NCBI GenBank assembly: GCA_963625685.1
Contig: CAVFTR010000001.1
Span: 1 to 64,000, forward strand
Source of the DNA: F23-B02 sp963625685
GTDB lineage: Bacteria; Bacillota; Clostridia; Oscillospirales; Oscillospiraceae
Length of the DNA stretch: 64,000 nucleotides
Direction of reading: 5' to 3'
Shown: positions 50,719 through 58,074 of the stretch, one piece after another
Numbering within the stretch: the stretch's first letter is position 1
How the letters are laid out: each line of letters begins with the position of its first letter
Translations under genes and position numbers: made by a program
The notes under the pieces: model-generated
Databases searched by the model: none
What the model was told of the DNA's origin: nothing
Seen by the model: the letters and a program-made list of their open reading frames with translations, nothing else

Positions 50719-51915
50719 ATGAGAGACCTGAAGTATCTGAACTGGTTCGAGAACCTCCTGCAGGAGGCGAACAACGAGCTCATCACTCAGGCTAAAAAGG
50801 ACGGGAAGATCTGCGTCGCGTTCGTCTGCGAAAACACGCCGGAGCCGCTTATGAACCTCGGCAATGCCTTCGGCATACGCCTGCACGCGCCGAACACCGG
50901 CTCCATGGACATCGCGACGTATTACATGACGAGCTTCCTGTGCGAAACGTCGCGGGCGCTCCTGGAGCGGGCCATCGAGGGCGGCTTCAACTTTTCCGAC
51001 TGCGTCATCGCGCCGGACGGCTGCACGATGATAAACCGCTGCGTGGAGAATATGGAGCTTCTCAAGACCATGGGAGAGGGCAACGACAGGTTCTTCCACG
51101 AGTTTATGGAGATACCGCTCAAGGCCGACGATAACGGCGTCGAGCTGCTCGAGCTCCAGTGCCGGAACCACATACTCAGGCCGCTGCACGAAAACTACGG
51201 CATCGACGTCTCCGATGCGGCGATACGCAGGGCGATAGGAGAGCACAACCGCGTCTGCCGCGTGATAACGGAGATCGGCAACTTCCGCAAGGAGGCAAAG
51301 CCGCGCATCACCGGCTATGAGTTCCATGTGCTCACGCTGGCCACCTACGTCATGCCGCAGTATCTTATCATCGACAGGCTCGAGGAGACGCTCGAGGAGA
51401 TAAGAACACGTGAGCCGGAGGATAAGGAGTACCGTGCGAGGATAGCGGTCGTCGGCTCGGAGGTAGACGACAGCGGCTTTATAAAGCTCATCGAGGAGAC
51501 CGGCGCCTATGTCTGCGCGGACCGCTTCTGCTTCGGCTCTCTGCCCGGCAGGATGGAGATCGAGCTCAGCGACGGGGAGGACGCGCTCACGCAGCTTTGC
51601 CGCCACTATGTCTATAACGGCCACTGCCCGCGCATGTTCAACATGGAAAAGGTCTACGGCCGCAAGGCGTATGTAAACGAGATCGCAAAGGAATACGGGG
51701 CCGACGGCATTTTATATGAGCAGATAAAGTTCTGCGACCCCTGGGCCTATGAGCGCCTTCTCGGCTCGACCATGCTGCGCGAGGATTACAATTATCCGGT
51801 CCTGTCCGTCGACAGGCCGTACAACATAAGCTCGTCCGTCGGACAGATGCGCACCCGCGTTCAGGCCTTTGTAGAGAGTATTGAGATAAAGAAGCTTCAG
51901 GGAGGTGCAAAGTAA
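50719..51915 (+). CDS. 2-hydroxyacyl-CoA dehydratase-like small subunit (copy 2)
   Basis: A 398-residue paralogue of the protein at 42022, aligned from MRDLK onward, with Cys37, Cys75 and the CFGSLPGR Cys at matching places. The Pro after Cys75 of copy 1 is replaced (LCETSRA). The start at 50719 follows GGGGGAG; an ATG at 50698 is less likely. Its stop codon overlaps the start of the large subunit (TAATG), so the two are translationally coupled. Confidence 0.85.
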   Translation: MRDLKYLNWFENLLQEANNELITQAKKDGKICVAFVCENTPEPLMNLGNAFGIRLHAPNTGSMDIATYYMTSFLCETSRALLERAIEGGFNFSDCVIAPDGCTMINRCVENMELLKTMGEGNDRFFHEFMEIPLKADDNGVELLELQCRNHILRPLHENYGIDVSDAAIRRAIGEHNRVCRVITEIGNFRKEAKPRITGYEFHVLTLATYVMPQYLIIDRLEETLEEIRTREPEDKEYRARIAVVGSEVDDSGFIKLIEETGAYVCADRFCFGSLPGRMEIELSDGEDALTQLCRHYVYNGHCPRMFNMEKVYGRKAYVNEIAKEYGADGILYEQIKFCDPWAYERLLGSTMLREDYNYPVLSVDRPYNISSSVGQMRTRVQAFVESIEIKKLQGGAK

Positions 51916-53495
51916 TGGCGATCGTAGTAAACGATAAGGAGCGCAGGGGCGAAAAGCAGCTGGGCGTTCTGTATGATCATGGCAAGGTGCGCCGCCGTCG
52001 CGAGTGGCGCGGTCTGAAGGATACGCTGTATGATTACAGCCGCTGGCTCTACCTCCTGTCAATACTCGCAAGGGTCATAATAAAGCCGCGCAACGTGAAG
52101 GCGATGTTCCGCTACAGATGGTTTGCAAACTACCTCGCCGTGCCTCACATGCTCGATAAATTCACCATCGGACTGCGCGACGAGCCCCTGCGCATCACCC
52201 ACACGGCCATGGACTTTGTCGTAAAGGACGTTGCGCAGTGCATAGATAACTCGATAAAGGGCGACCGCAGAACGGGAAACAATGTGGAATACTCCGACAA
52301 ATGCGTTCTCTGGGACGAAAACGCGATGACGGCAGTAATGATGGGCTTCCCGACGCTCAACTGCATCCTGCGCGAGGTGCCGACGATGTTCTCGGCAAAC
52401 CTGCTCAACCAGAACTCGGGCCTGCACTACCTCGACGTCGCCCAGCAGTTCGGCATCCCCGGCGACGTGTGCCCCATGCCGGAGGCTGAGCTCGGCGTTT
52501 CCATCGACGACGACTTCCCCGTGCTCGGCAAGTGCGCCGTTCAGGTAAACACGACCTGCGACGGCTCGCTCATGGGCAACGGCCTTATAGCAAAGCGCCT
52601 CGAGCGCGAGTACGGCATACCGACCTTCCAGCTCGTAGCGCCCATGCGCCACACTCAGGAGGACGTTCAGCGCTACGCCGCAAACGACGTAAAGGCCGCC
52701 ATAAAGTTCATAGAAGAGAAGACCGGCGAGAAGTGGGACTGGAGCGCGTATTTTGAATGTGCCAAGCGCGTAAACGCTACGACGCGCAACCGCGTGAGCT
52801 GGCTCGAGGTCAACAGCACGCCGTATCCGCAGTTTGTCGGCGCGGTGTTCTCACTGTATAACGACACAAACTACATGGGCAACTGCGGACGCTACCCCGC
52901 CTTTGTCGAGATCGACAGGAAGATAATGAAGCTCGTGCAGCAGGGCTATAAGAACAGGACCATGATGGCCTCCGAGTACCGCCACAGATGCATCGTCTGG
53001 GGCGTGCAGCCGCAGTATATCATAGATATGCTCTACTGGATGATCCAGTGCTGGGGCGTCGTGCCGCTGACGGATATGCTCTCGATGGTCATAAGCGAGG
53101 AGATAGCCGAGGAGGATACGCCCGAAAACCGCGAGCAGGCATATTACGATATGGCGTGGCTGACGATGAACATGATCATGCGCAACCACACGCACGGCGG
53201 CTACAAGGTGCTCGTCGACGAGCTCTGGGAATACTGCGAGAGGATGAACGCCGACATGGTCATGATGTGGGAGCACATGTCCTGCAAGGCGCTGACCGGC
53301 ATGCACGGCCAGTTCGAGGAGCAGGCCAGAGAGCGCGGCATACACCTCGTATGGGTCTGCCATGACCTTGCCGACCCGCGCGTATATCCCCGTCAGGCGA
53401 TCCGCGAGCAGTTCAATCAGTACATGCGCACAGTTATGCGTGAAGAGCCGCTTGACCCCACCATAGAGGTCCTGCCGGATGAGCACGCGTGGTAA
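51915..53495 (+). CDS. 2-hydroxyacyl-CoA dehydratase-like large subunit (copy 2)
   Basis: A 526-residue paralogue of the protein at 43233. The shared N-terminal motif REWRGLKDTLYDYSRW is near 28-43, FGIPGDVCPMPEAELGV near 180, and MWEHMSCKALTGMHGQFEEQ near 452. Overall similarity to copy 1 is moderate, so the two complexes probably have different substrates. It overlaps the small-subunit gene by one base. No activator gene is adjacent. Confidence 0.82.
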   Translation: MAIVVNDKERRGEKQLGVLYDHGKVRRRREWRGLKDTLYDYSRWLYLLSILARVIIKPRNVKAMFRYRWFANYLAVPHMLDKFTIGLRDEPLRITHTAMDFVVKDVAQCIDNSIKGDRRTGNNVEYSDKCVLWDENAMTAVMMGFPTLNCILREVPTMFSANLLNQNSGLHYLDVAQQFGIPGDVCPMPEAELGVSIDDDFPVLGKCAVQVNTTCDGSLMGNGLIAKRLEREYGIPTFQLVAPMRHTQEDVQRYAANDVKAAIKFIEEKTGEKWDWSAYFECAKRVNATTRNRVSWLEVNSTPYPQFVGAVFSLYNDTNYMGNCGRYPAFVEIDRKIMKLVQQGYKNRTMMASEYRHRCIVWGVQPQYIIDMLYWMIQCWGVVPLTDMLSMVISEEIAEEDTPENREQAYYDMAWLTMNMIMRNHTHGGYKVLVDELWEYCERMNADMVMMWEHMSCKALTGMHGQFEEQARERGIHLVWVCHDLADPRVYPRQAIREQFNQYMRTVMREEPLDPTIEVLPDEHAW

Positions 53496-53509
53496 GGAGG
53501 AGAAACGAT

Positions 53510-53680
53510 ATGTCAAAATTAAAAATGCTGCCCATTAAAATGCTCGGCGGCGGAGCGGGGCTTTTCGCCGTGACCTTTGCGATATACTTTTTTAACCTCG
53601 ATATGAAATTCCTCGCCTACTGCGTCGAGCCCATCCTTCTGTGGAACTACGACCGCATCCCAAGAAAGCAGTATGTGTAA
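53510..53680 (+). CDS. Tiny membrane protein of the dehydratase-like locus (copy 2)
   Basis: A 56-residue protein with an AAGGAGGAG site before ATG 53510, 15 bases after the large subunit. Residues about 10-29 form a membrane helix ending YFFNLDMKFL, parallel to the protein at 44859. Same position, size and motif in both loci support a conserved partner of this enzyme type. Confidence 0.75.
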   Translation: MSKLKMLPIKMLGGGAGLFAVTFAIYFFNLDMKFLAYCVEPILLWNYDRIPRKQYV

Positions 53681-53686
53681 AAACTC

Positions 53687-53947
53687 AAACGCCGCTCGGA
53701 CTGAGCGGCGTTTCAGCTTGTCAAAAAAGTCCCGCTAGGGACTTTTTTGACTGCACTTTTCCGCCGAGCATTTTGAAAGCATTCAAAATGCTTTTACCGA
53801 AATCCTTGAAACTTCAAGGATTTCGACGGCGGTTTATCTAACTCGAGGCGGGTCTTGCCCCCTCGAGCTCCCCCGCTGCGCGGTCATCTTCACGCAGCAG
53901 CATAGTTTTTTGACAGCATGAAACGCCGCTCGGACTGAGCGGCGTTT
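53687..53947. repeat. Dispersed repeat copy D (207 bp, reverse orientation) between duplicated terminator hairpins
   Basis: Two identical 27-base hairpins (53687-53713 and 53921-53947; stem AAACGCCGCTC, loop GGACT) enclose 207 bp (53714-53920). Read on the minus strand the unit matches copy A along its whole length: GTCAAAAAAC start, GC-rich core, ATAAACCGCCGTCG, AAGCATTTTGAA hairpin and a terminal GTCAAAAAAGTCCC/GGGACTTTTTTGAC palindrome. It lies between the convergent tiny membrane protein and the TetR gene. Confidence 0.88.
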
Positions 53948-53948
53948 T

Positions 53949-54500
53949 CTACACGTTTATCTTGCACAGTATTTTGTCGAGCGCGGCGGCGACCTCATCG
54001 CGCGAAGCCGACATTCCGCCCTTTAGCCACTCTTCCAGAATGCCCGTTATGCCGGAAACAACGAAAACAGATTCCATAGCGTCATATCGGACGTTGCCAT
54101 CGGGGTGCAGCAGGCGGTTTTCTTTTATGACCTTTTCGTTCAGCTGCCGTGTGATCCGTTGAAGCGAGGAGCGGTTATCCTCACGGCTGAGCAATAAAAA
54201 CAACTCGCGCTTTTCCTCTATGTAAGCTGTCAGCCCATAGGCAAGCCTTCTGCTGTTCTCCCTGTCTGTCGAGGGAAAAGCATCCTCAAACAGCCTGTAC
54301 AGTCCTGCACCGGCCTCGTTTTCGACCTTGTCATAAAGCTCGTACACGTCCGTGTAATGCAGATAAAACGTGCCGCGTCCGATGTCAGCCATGCGGCATA
54401 GCTCCGCAACGGTGATCCTGCCGAGGCTTTTTTGCCCGAGCAGAATAAGAAAGCTGCTTTCGATCGCCTTTTTTGTTTTCCTCGTTCGCCTGTCCTCCAT
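53949..54500 (-). CDS. TetR family regulator
   Basis: A 183-residue regulator. ATG 54500 follows CGGGAGG. Residues about 5-52 are the TetR HTH (TKKAIESSFLILLGQKSLGRITVAEL, then IGRGTFYLHY), followed by an all-helical ligand domain with a TetR_C-like end. It is divergent from the GNAT gene at 54659, which it may control. Its inducer is unknown. Confidence 0.88.
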   Translation of the reverse strand: MEDRRTRKTKKAIESSFLILLGQKSLGRITVAELCRMADIGRGTFYLHYTDVYELYDKVENEAGAGLYRLFEDAFPSTDRENSRRLAYGLTAYIEEKRELFLLLSREDNRSSLQRITRQLNEKVIKENRLLHPDGNVRYDAMESVFVVSGITGILEEWLKGGMSASRDEVAAALDKILCKINV

Positions 54501-54658
54501 AGCTACCTCCCGTGAACAGCTTTCGATAAGCTGTGCAGTAATGCACGGCTGTCTTAAAGCTGAGTATTGGCTTATGCGCATAGGCTTATTATACTGCATA
54601 CATGCACATTAGTAAACAGGTGTTTATAAAAATTCATGCGTATAGGAGGACAATTAAA

Positions 54659-55291
54659 ATGATCGAATACCGTGAGGCAAGACCCGATGAAGCTGCATAT
54701 ATCTCAAAGCTTGCAACGCTGTCGTTCGGGCACTACCCGTTCTTTGACTTTGCTTTTCAGAGTGCCTTTGACAGCGAAAATGAGTATTTTACTTATATCG
54801 AAAAGCTGCACAGGGTGCACACGCGGGCAAATATGAAGCAGCATAAGTGCTTTGTCGGAGTAAGAAACGGAAGGATAGTTTCGGCGGCGCTTCTGCAAGA
54901 CCCATCCAAAAGACGCATAAGCGTTTGGGACTATATCCTGTCGGGCGGCGTGAGCCTGCTGTTTCCGGTCGGTTTTTCAAAAATACTTGATTTCTTCAGC
55001 ATTTCCGAGGAGGGACACCTTGACTGTGCAGAGCAGCATCCAAGCGCATGGTATATTGAGCTGCTGGCGGTAGACATGGGGATGAAGGGCTGCGGCCTCG
55101 GCAGCGGCATGATAAACGACTGCCTGATACCGTATATAAAGAATAACGGCGGCGGAGAGCTCGCCCTTACTACGAATACTGAGAAAAACTGCACATTCTA
55201 CAAAAGGAACGGCTTCGACTGCTTTGCCGGGCGCAGCCTCACGCACGGCGGGCAGACGATCCAAAACTGGAGCTTTGTGAAAACCGTATGA
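54659..55291 (+). CDS. GNAT family N-acetyltransferase
   Basis: A 210-residue acetyltransferase. The acetyl-CoA site is LAVDMGMKGCGLGSGMI near 137-153, and the C-terminal NTEKNCTFYKRNGFDCF near 172-188 is the usual last strand-helix. ATG 54659 follows AGGAGG. The acyl acceptor cannot be told. It is divergent from the TetR gene. Confidence 0.88.
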   Translation: MIEYREARPDEAAYISKLATLSFGHYPFFDFAFQSAFDSENEYFTYIEKLHRVHTRANMKQHKCFVGVRNGRIVSAALLQDPSKRRISVWDYILSGGVSLLFPVGFSKILDFFSISEEGHLDCAEQHPSAWYIELLAVDMGMKGCGLGSGMINDCLIPYIKNNGGGELALTTNTEKNCTFYKRNGFDCFAGRSLTHGGQTIQNWSFVKTV

Positions 55292-55330
55292 CGAAAAACC
55301 ACTTCGGTCAGATGATCTGAGGCTTTGCTC

Positions 55331-56146
55331 TTAAATCTCCCTCGTTTCGCCCTCGAATACAACGCAGGTCGGGCCGGTGAGGTATATATCGCGCACCGAG
55401 CAGCCCTCGTGCGTGAGCGAAACGAACAGCTCGCCGCCGGGCATGGATATCCTCACGTTCTCGCCGGATACCAGCCCCATGAGCGTCAGCGCGGTCGTGA
55501 TGCTGCCGCAGCCGGTGCCGCAGGCGAGGGTGAAGTCCTCGACGCCGCGCTCGTAGGTCACGGCCTTTATCCCGTCCTTTCCCGTGAGCCTTACAAAGCT
55601 CACGTTTGCGCCCTTCGGGAAGGCGGGGGAGTACCTGAGTGCCCTGCCGAGCGCGCGCAGCTCGTCCTCGGGCACGCTGTCCCAGTCGTCTTTAATAAGC
55701 ACCGCGTGCGGTATGCCGGGGCAGCCGAGCTCTATGTACGCGCAGCAGAGCCCCTCGGATACGCGCTGCAGGTCGATGACCGAGGGGTCGTTGAGCCTTA
55801 CGCGGTAGAGCGTTTTATCTATCCGCTCGCCTGTGACGAGACCGGCGGTCGTCTCTATGCGCTGCGTATTCCCCGCAAGGCCGTGCTCATAGCCGTAGCG
55901 CGCGATGCACCGCGCGCCGTTGCCGCACATTTCGCCGAGGCTGCCGTCGGAATTATAAAACAGCAGCCGGTAGTCCGCGCCGCCCTGCGCCGGAGCGACG
56001 AGCATGAGCCCGTCCGCGCCGACGCCCGTTCTGCGGCTGCATAGCGTTTTGGCAAGGCAGGGGACGGAGGAGGGCTCGATAGCCTCCGTGAGAGTGTTTA
56101 TGATAACAAAATCATTTCCTGCTCCGTGCATTTTTGTGAATTTCAT
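55331..56146 (-). CDS. dapF: Diaminopimelate epimerase
   Basis: A 271-residue DapF, which converts LL- to meso-diaminopimelate for lysine and peptidoglycan. The start (KFTKMHGAGNDFV) and both catalytic Cys motifs, EMCGNGARC near 72-80 and LACGTGCGS near 213-221, are intact. ATG 56146 follows GGGAGG. It is a single gene, divergent from the CoA-transferase. Confidence 0.94.
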   Translation of the reverse strand: MKFTKMHGAGNDFVIINTLTEAIEPSSVPCLAKTLCSRRTGVGADGLMLVAPAQGGADYRLLFYNSDGSLGEMCGNGARCIARYGYEHGLAGNTQRIETTAGLVTGERIDKTLYRVRLNDPSVIDLQRVSEGLCCAYIELGCPGIPHAVLIKDDWDSVPEDELRALGRALRYSPAFPKGANVSFVRLTGKDGIKAVTYERGVEDFTLACGTGCGSITTALTLMGLVSGENVRISMPGGELFVSLTHEGCSVRDIYLTGPTCVVFEGETREI

Positions 56147-56281
56147 ACTGACCTCCCTGTTCGTTAGAAAATAAATTATAGTGATTTCGCCCAATAAGGC
56201 TCGTCCGGCACTTGAATTTGACCGGGTACTATTATATAATATCATCAGCTTAAACACAATATTGTTTCAGGAGTGTTAAAA

Positions 56282-57589
56282 ATGACCGATTTTAAAGCAT
56301 TATACGCTGAAAAACTCATTAGTGCGGACGACCTTGCCCGGCAGGTCGAGTCCGGCTGGGTCCTGGGCATGGACACGGCGCCCTCGCAGACGCCCGCGAT
56401 CATGAACGCGATCAGCGCGAGAGTAAAGGGCAGCGATATCAAGGGCGTGAAGGTACACACGCTTCTTGACGCATACCCCTTTGAGTTTTACACCGACCCC
56501 GAGCTTGCCGGCAAGATGACGGGCTATTCCTGGTTCAGCTCCGGATATGCCCGCAAGGCGGTGAACGGCGGCTGGGCGGACATCCTGCCGACCTATTACC
56601 GCGATATCCCGAGACATCTGCGCGCAGAGTACGAATTTGACGCTTTCTGCATCGAGGTCTCGCCCATGGACAGCCACGGCTATTTCAGCCTCGCTCTCAA
56701 CGGCTCCTACGCCGAGGCGATGATCGACAAGGCAAAGCGCATTTTCGTCGAGGTCAACGATCAGCAGCCCAGATGCCTGACCGGCGCTCAGCTGCACGTT
56801 TCCCAGGTCGATGCCATCGTCGAGTATAATCACGAGCTGCCCGTGCTGCCTCCCGTCGTCATCGACGAGGTCAGCCGGACGATCGGCAACCTCATCGCGG
56901 AGCAGATACCCGACGGCGCATGCATCCAGCTCGGCATCGGCGCCATCCCCGACGCCACCGGCATGGCGCTCAAGAGTAAGCACGACCTCGGCATACATAC
57001 CGAGATGTTCACCGATTCCATGGTAGAGCTTCTCGAGTGCGGCGCTGTGAACAACTCCAAAAAGCAGATACACCGCGGCAAGACCGTCACCACCTTCGCC
57101 TACGGCTCCAAGAGGATATACGACTTTGTCGATGACAACCCGGCGATGGTCATACTGCCCGTCGATTACGTCAACGACCCCAACGTCATCTGCAAGAACG
57201 ACAATATGATCTCCATAAACGCGGCCATCGAGGTCGACTTCTTCGGCCAGGTCTGCGCGGAATCCGTCGGTACGAAGCACATGTCCGGCTCCGGCGGCCA
57301 GATAGACTTCGTGCGCGGCGCATGCCAGTCCAGGGGCGGCAAGAGCTTCATAGCCTTTGCCTCCACCGCAAAGGGCGGCACGATAAGCAAGATAAAGCCC
57401 ACCCTCACGCCCGGCGCTGTGTGCACGACCTCGAAAAACGACGTTGATTACATCGTCACCGAGTACGGCATCGCACATCTGCGCGGCCGCAGCCTCGGCG
57501 ATCGTACCCGCCAGCTCATCGCCATCGCGCACCCCGATTTTCGCGACGAGCTCACATTTGAAGCCAAAAAGCGCGGTATACTCATCTGA
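56282..57589 (+). CDS. CoA-transferase, 4-hydroxybutyrate/butyryl-CoA:acetate type (Cat2/AbfT-like)
   Basis: A 435-residue CoA-transferase. Signature places are IQLGIGAIPDATG near 218-230, the probable catalytic Glu in GIHTEMFTDSM near 238-248, and GTKHMSGSGGQIDFVRGA near 330-347. This type passes CoA between acetate and butyrate, 4-hydroxybutyrate or other short acids, and suggests acid production by fermentation. It differs from the Cat1-like protein at 11835. A GGAGTG site precedes ATG 56282. The exact acid pair is not determined by sequence alone. Confidence 0.88.
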   Translation: MTDFKALYAEKLISADDLARQVESGWVLGMDTAPSQTPAIMNAISARVKGSDIKGVKVHTLLDAYPFEFYTDPELAGKMTGYSWFSSGYARKAVNGGWADILPTYYRDIPRHLRAEYEFDAFCIEVSPMDSHGYFSLALNGSYAEAMIDKAKRIFVEVNDQQPRCLTGAQLHVSQVDAIVEYNHELPVLPPVVIDEVSRTIGNLIAEQIPDGACIQLGIGAIPDATGMALKSKHDLGIHTEMFTDSMVELLECGAVNNSKKQIHRGKTVTTFAYGSKRIYDFVDDNPAMVILPVDYVNDPNVICKNDNMISINAAIEVDFFGQVCAESVGTKHMSGSGGQIDFVRGACQSRGGKSFIAFASTAKGGTISKIKPTLTPGAVCTTSKNDVDYIVTEYGIAHLRGRSLGDRTRQLIAIAHPDFRDELTFEAKKRGILI

Positions 57590-57596
57590 TAAATAC

Positions 57597-57626
57597 GAAA
57601 AAGCTCCCCGTGAGGGGAGCTTTTTC
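57597..57626. terminator. Bidirectional terminator between CoA-transferase and spoIIID
   Basis: GAAAAAGCTCCCC / GGGGAGCTTTTTC around GTGA is a symmetric 13-bp hairpin with A and T tracts on both sides. It overlaps the end of the convergent spoIIID gene by two bases and resembles the hairpin at 14546. Confidence 0.9.
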
Positions 57627-57888
57627 ATGTGCTTTCGCCTTTATATTTTCTTCTCGTAGCCATACCGCCGCGGATGTGGCGCTCGGCCTTGTTGATATCA
57701 AGCAGCTCCCGCACCTGATGATACAGTGCGGGGCTTACTGTTTTCAGCCTCTCGGTGAGATCCTTGTGTACGGTGCTTTTTGAAATGTTAAACTGCTTCG
57801 CGGCGGCTCTTACCGTTGATTTATGCTCGATTATGTATTCGGCAAGATCGCAGGCGCGCTCTTCAATGCTCGTGTACAAATGCACCAC
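57625..57888 (-). CDS. spoIIID: Sporulation transcriptional regulator SpoIIID
   Basis: An 87-residue SpoIIID, the mother-cell DNA-binding protein that modulates sigma-E and sigma-K genes. The HTH TVRAAAKQFNISKSTVHKDLTERL near 25-48 and the basic tail (RHIRGGMATRRKYKG) are typical. It starts at GTG 57888 after GGGGAG. It shows that the organism belongs to a sporulating lineage. Confidence 0.93.
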   Translation of the reverse strand: MVHLYTSIEERACDLAEYIIEHKSTVRAAAKQFNISKSTVHKDLTERLKTVSPALYHQVRELLDINKAERHIRGGMATRRKYKGEST

Positions 57889-58074
57889 TCCCCAAACTCA
57901 CATAGTCCATATATATGAGCCGTCCGGCGGCCTTATGCACCGATACACATTTGCCGTAAATGTACAAAATGACGGGCTGCTGACACTTGCCATTATAGTG
58001 ACAGAATAGTATAATGAGCATGGAATCGGCCGCGCGAGCGGCCTGCGGAGAAAACAGCGCTTAGGAGGAAAATA

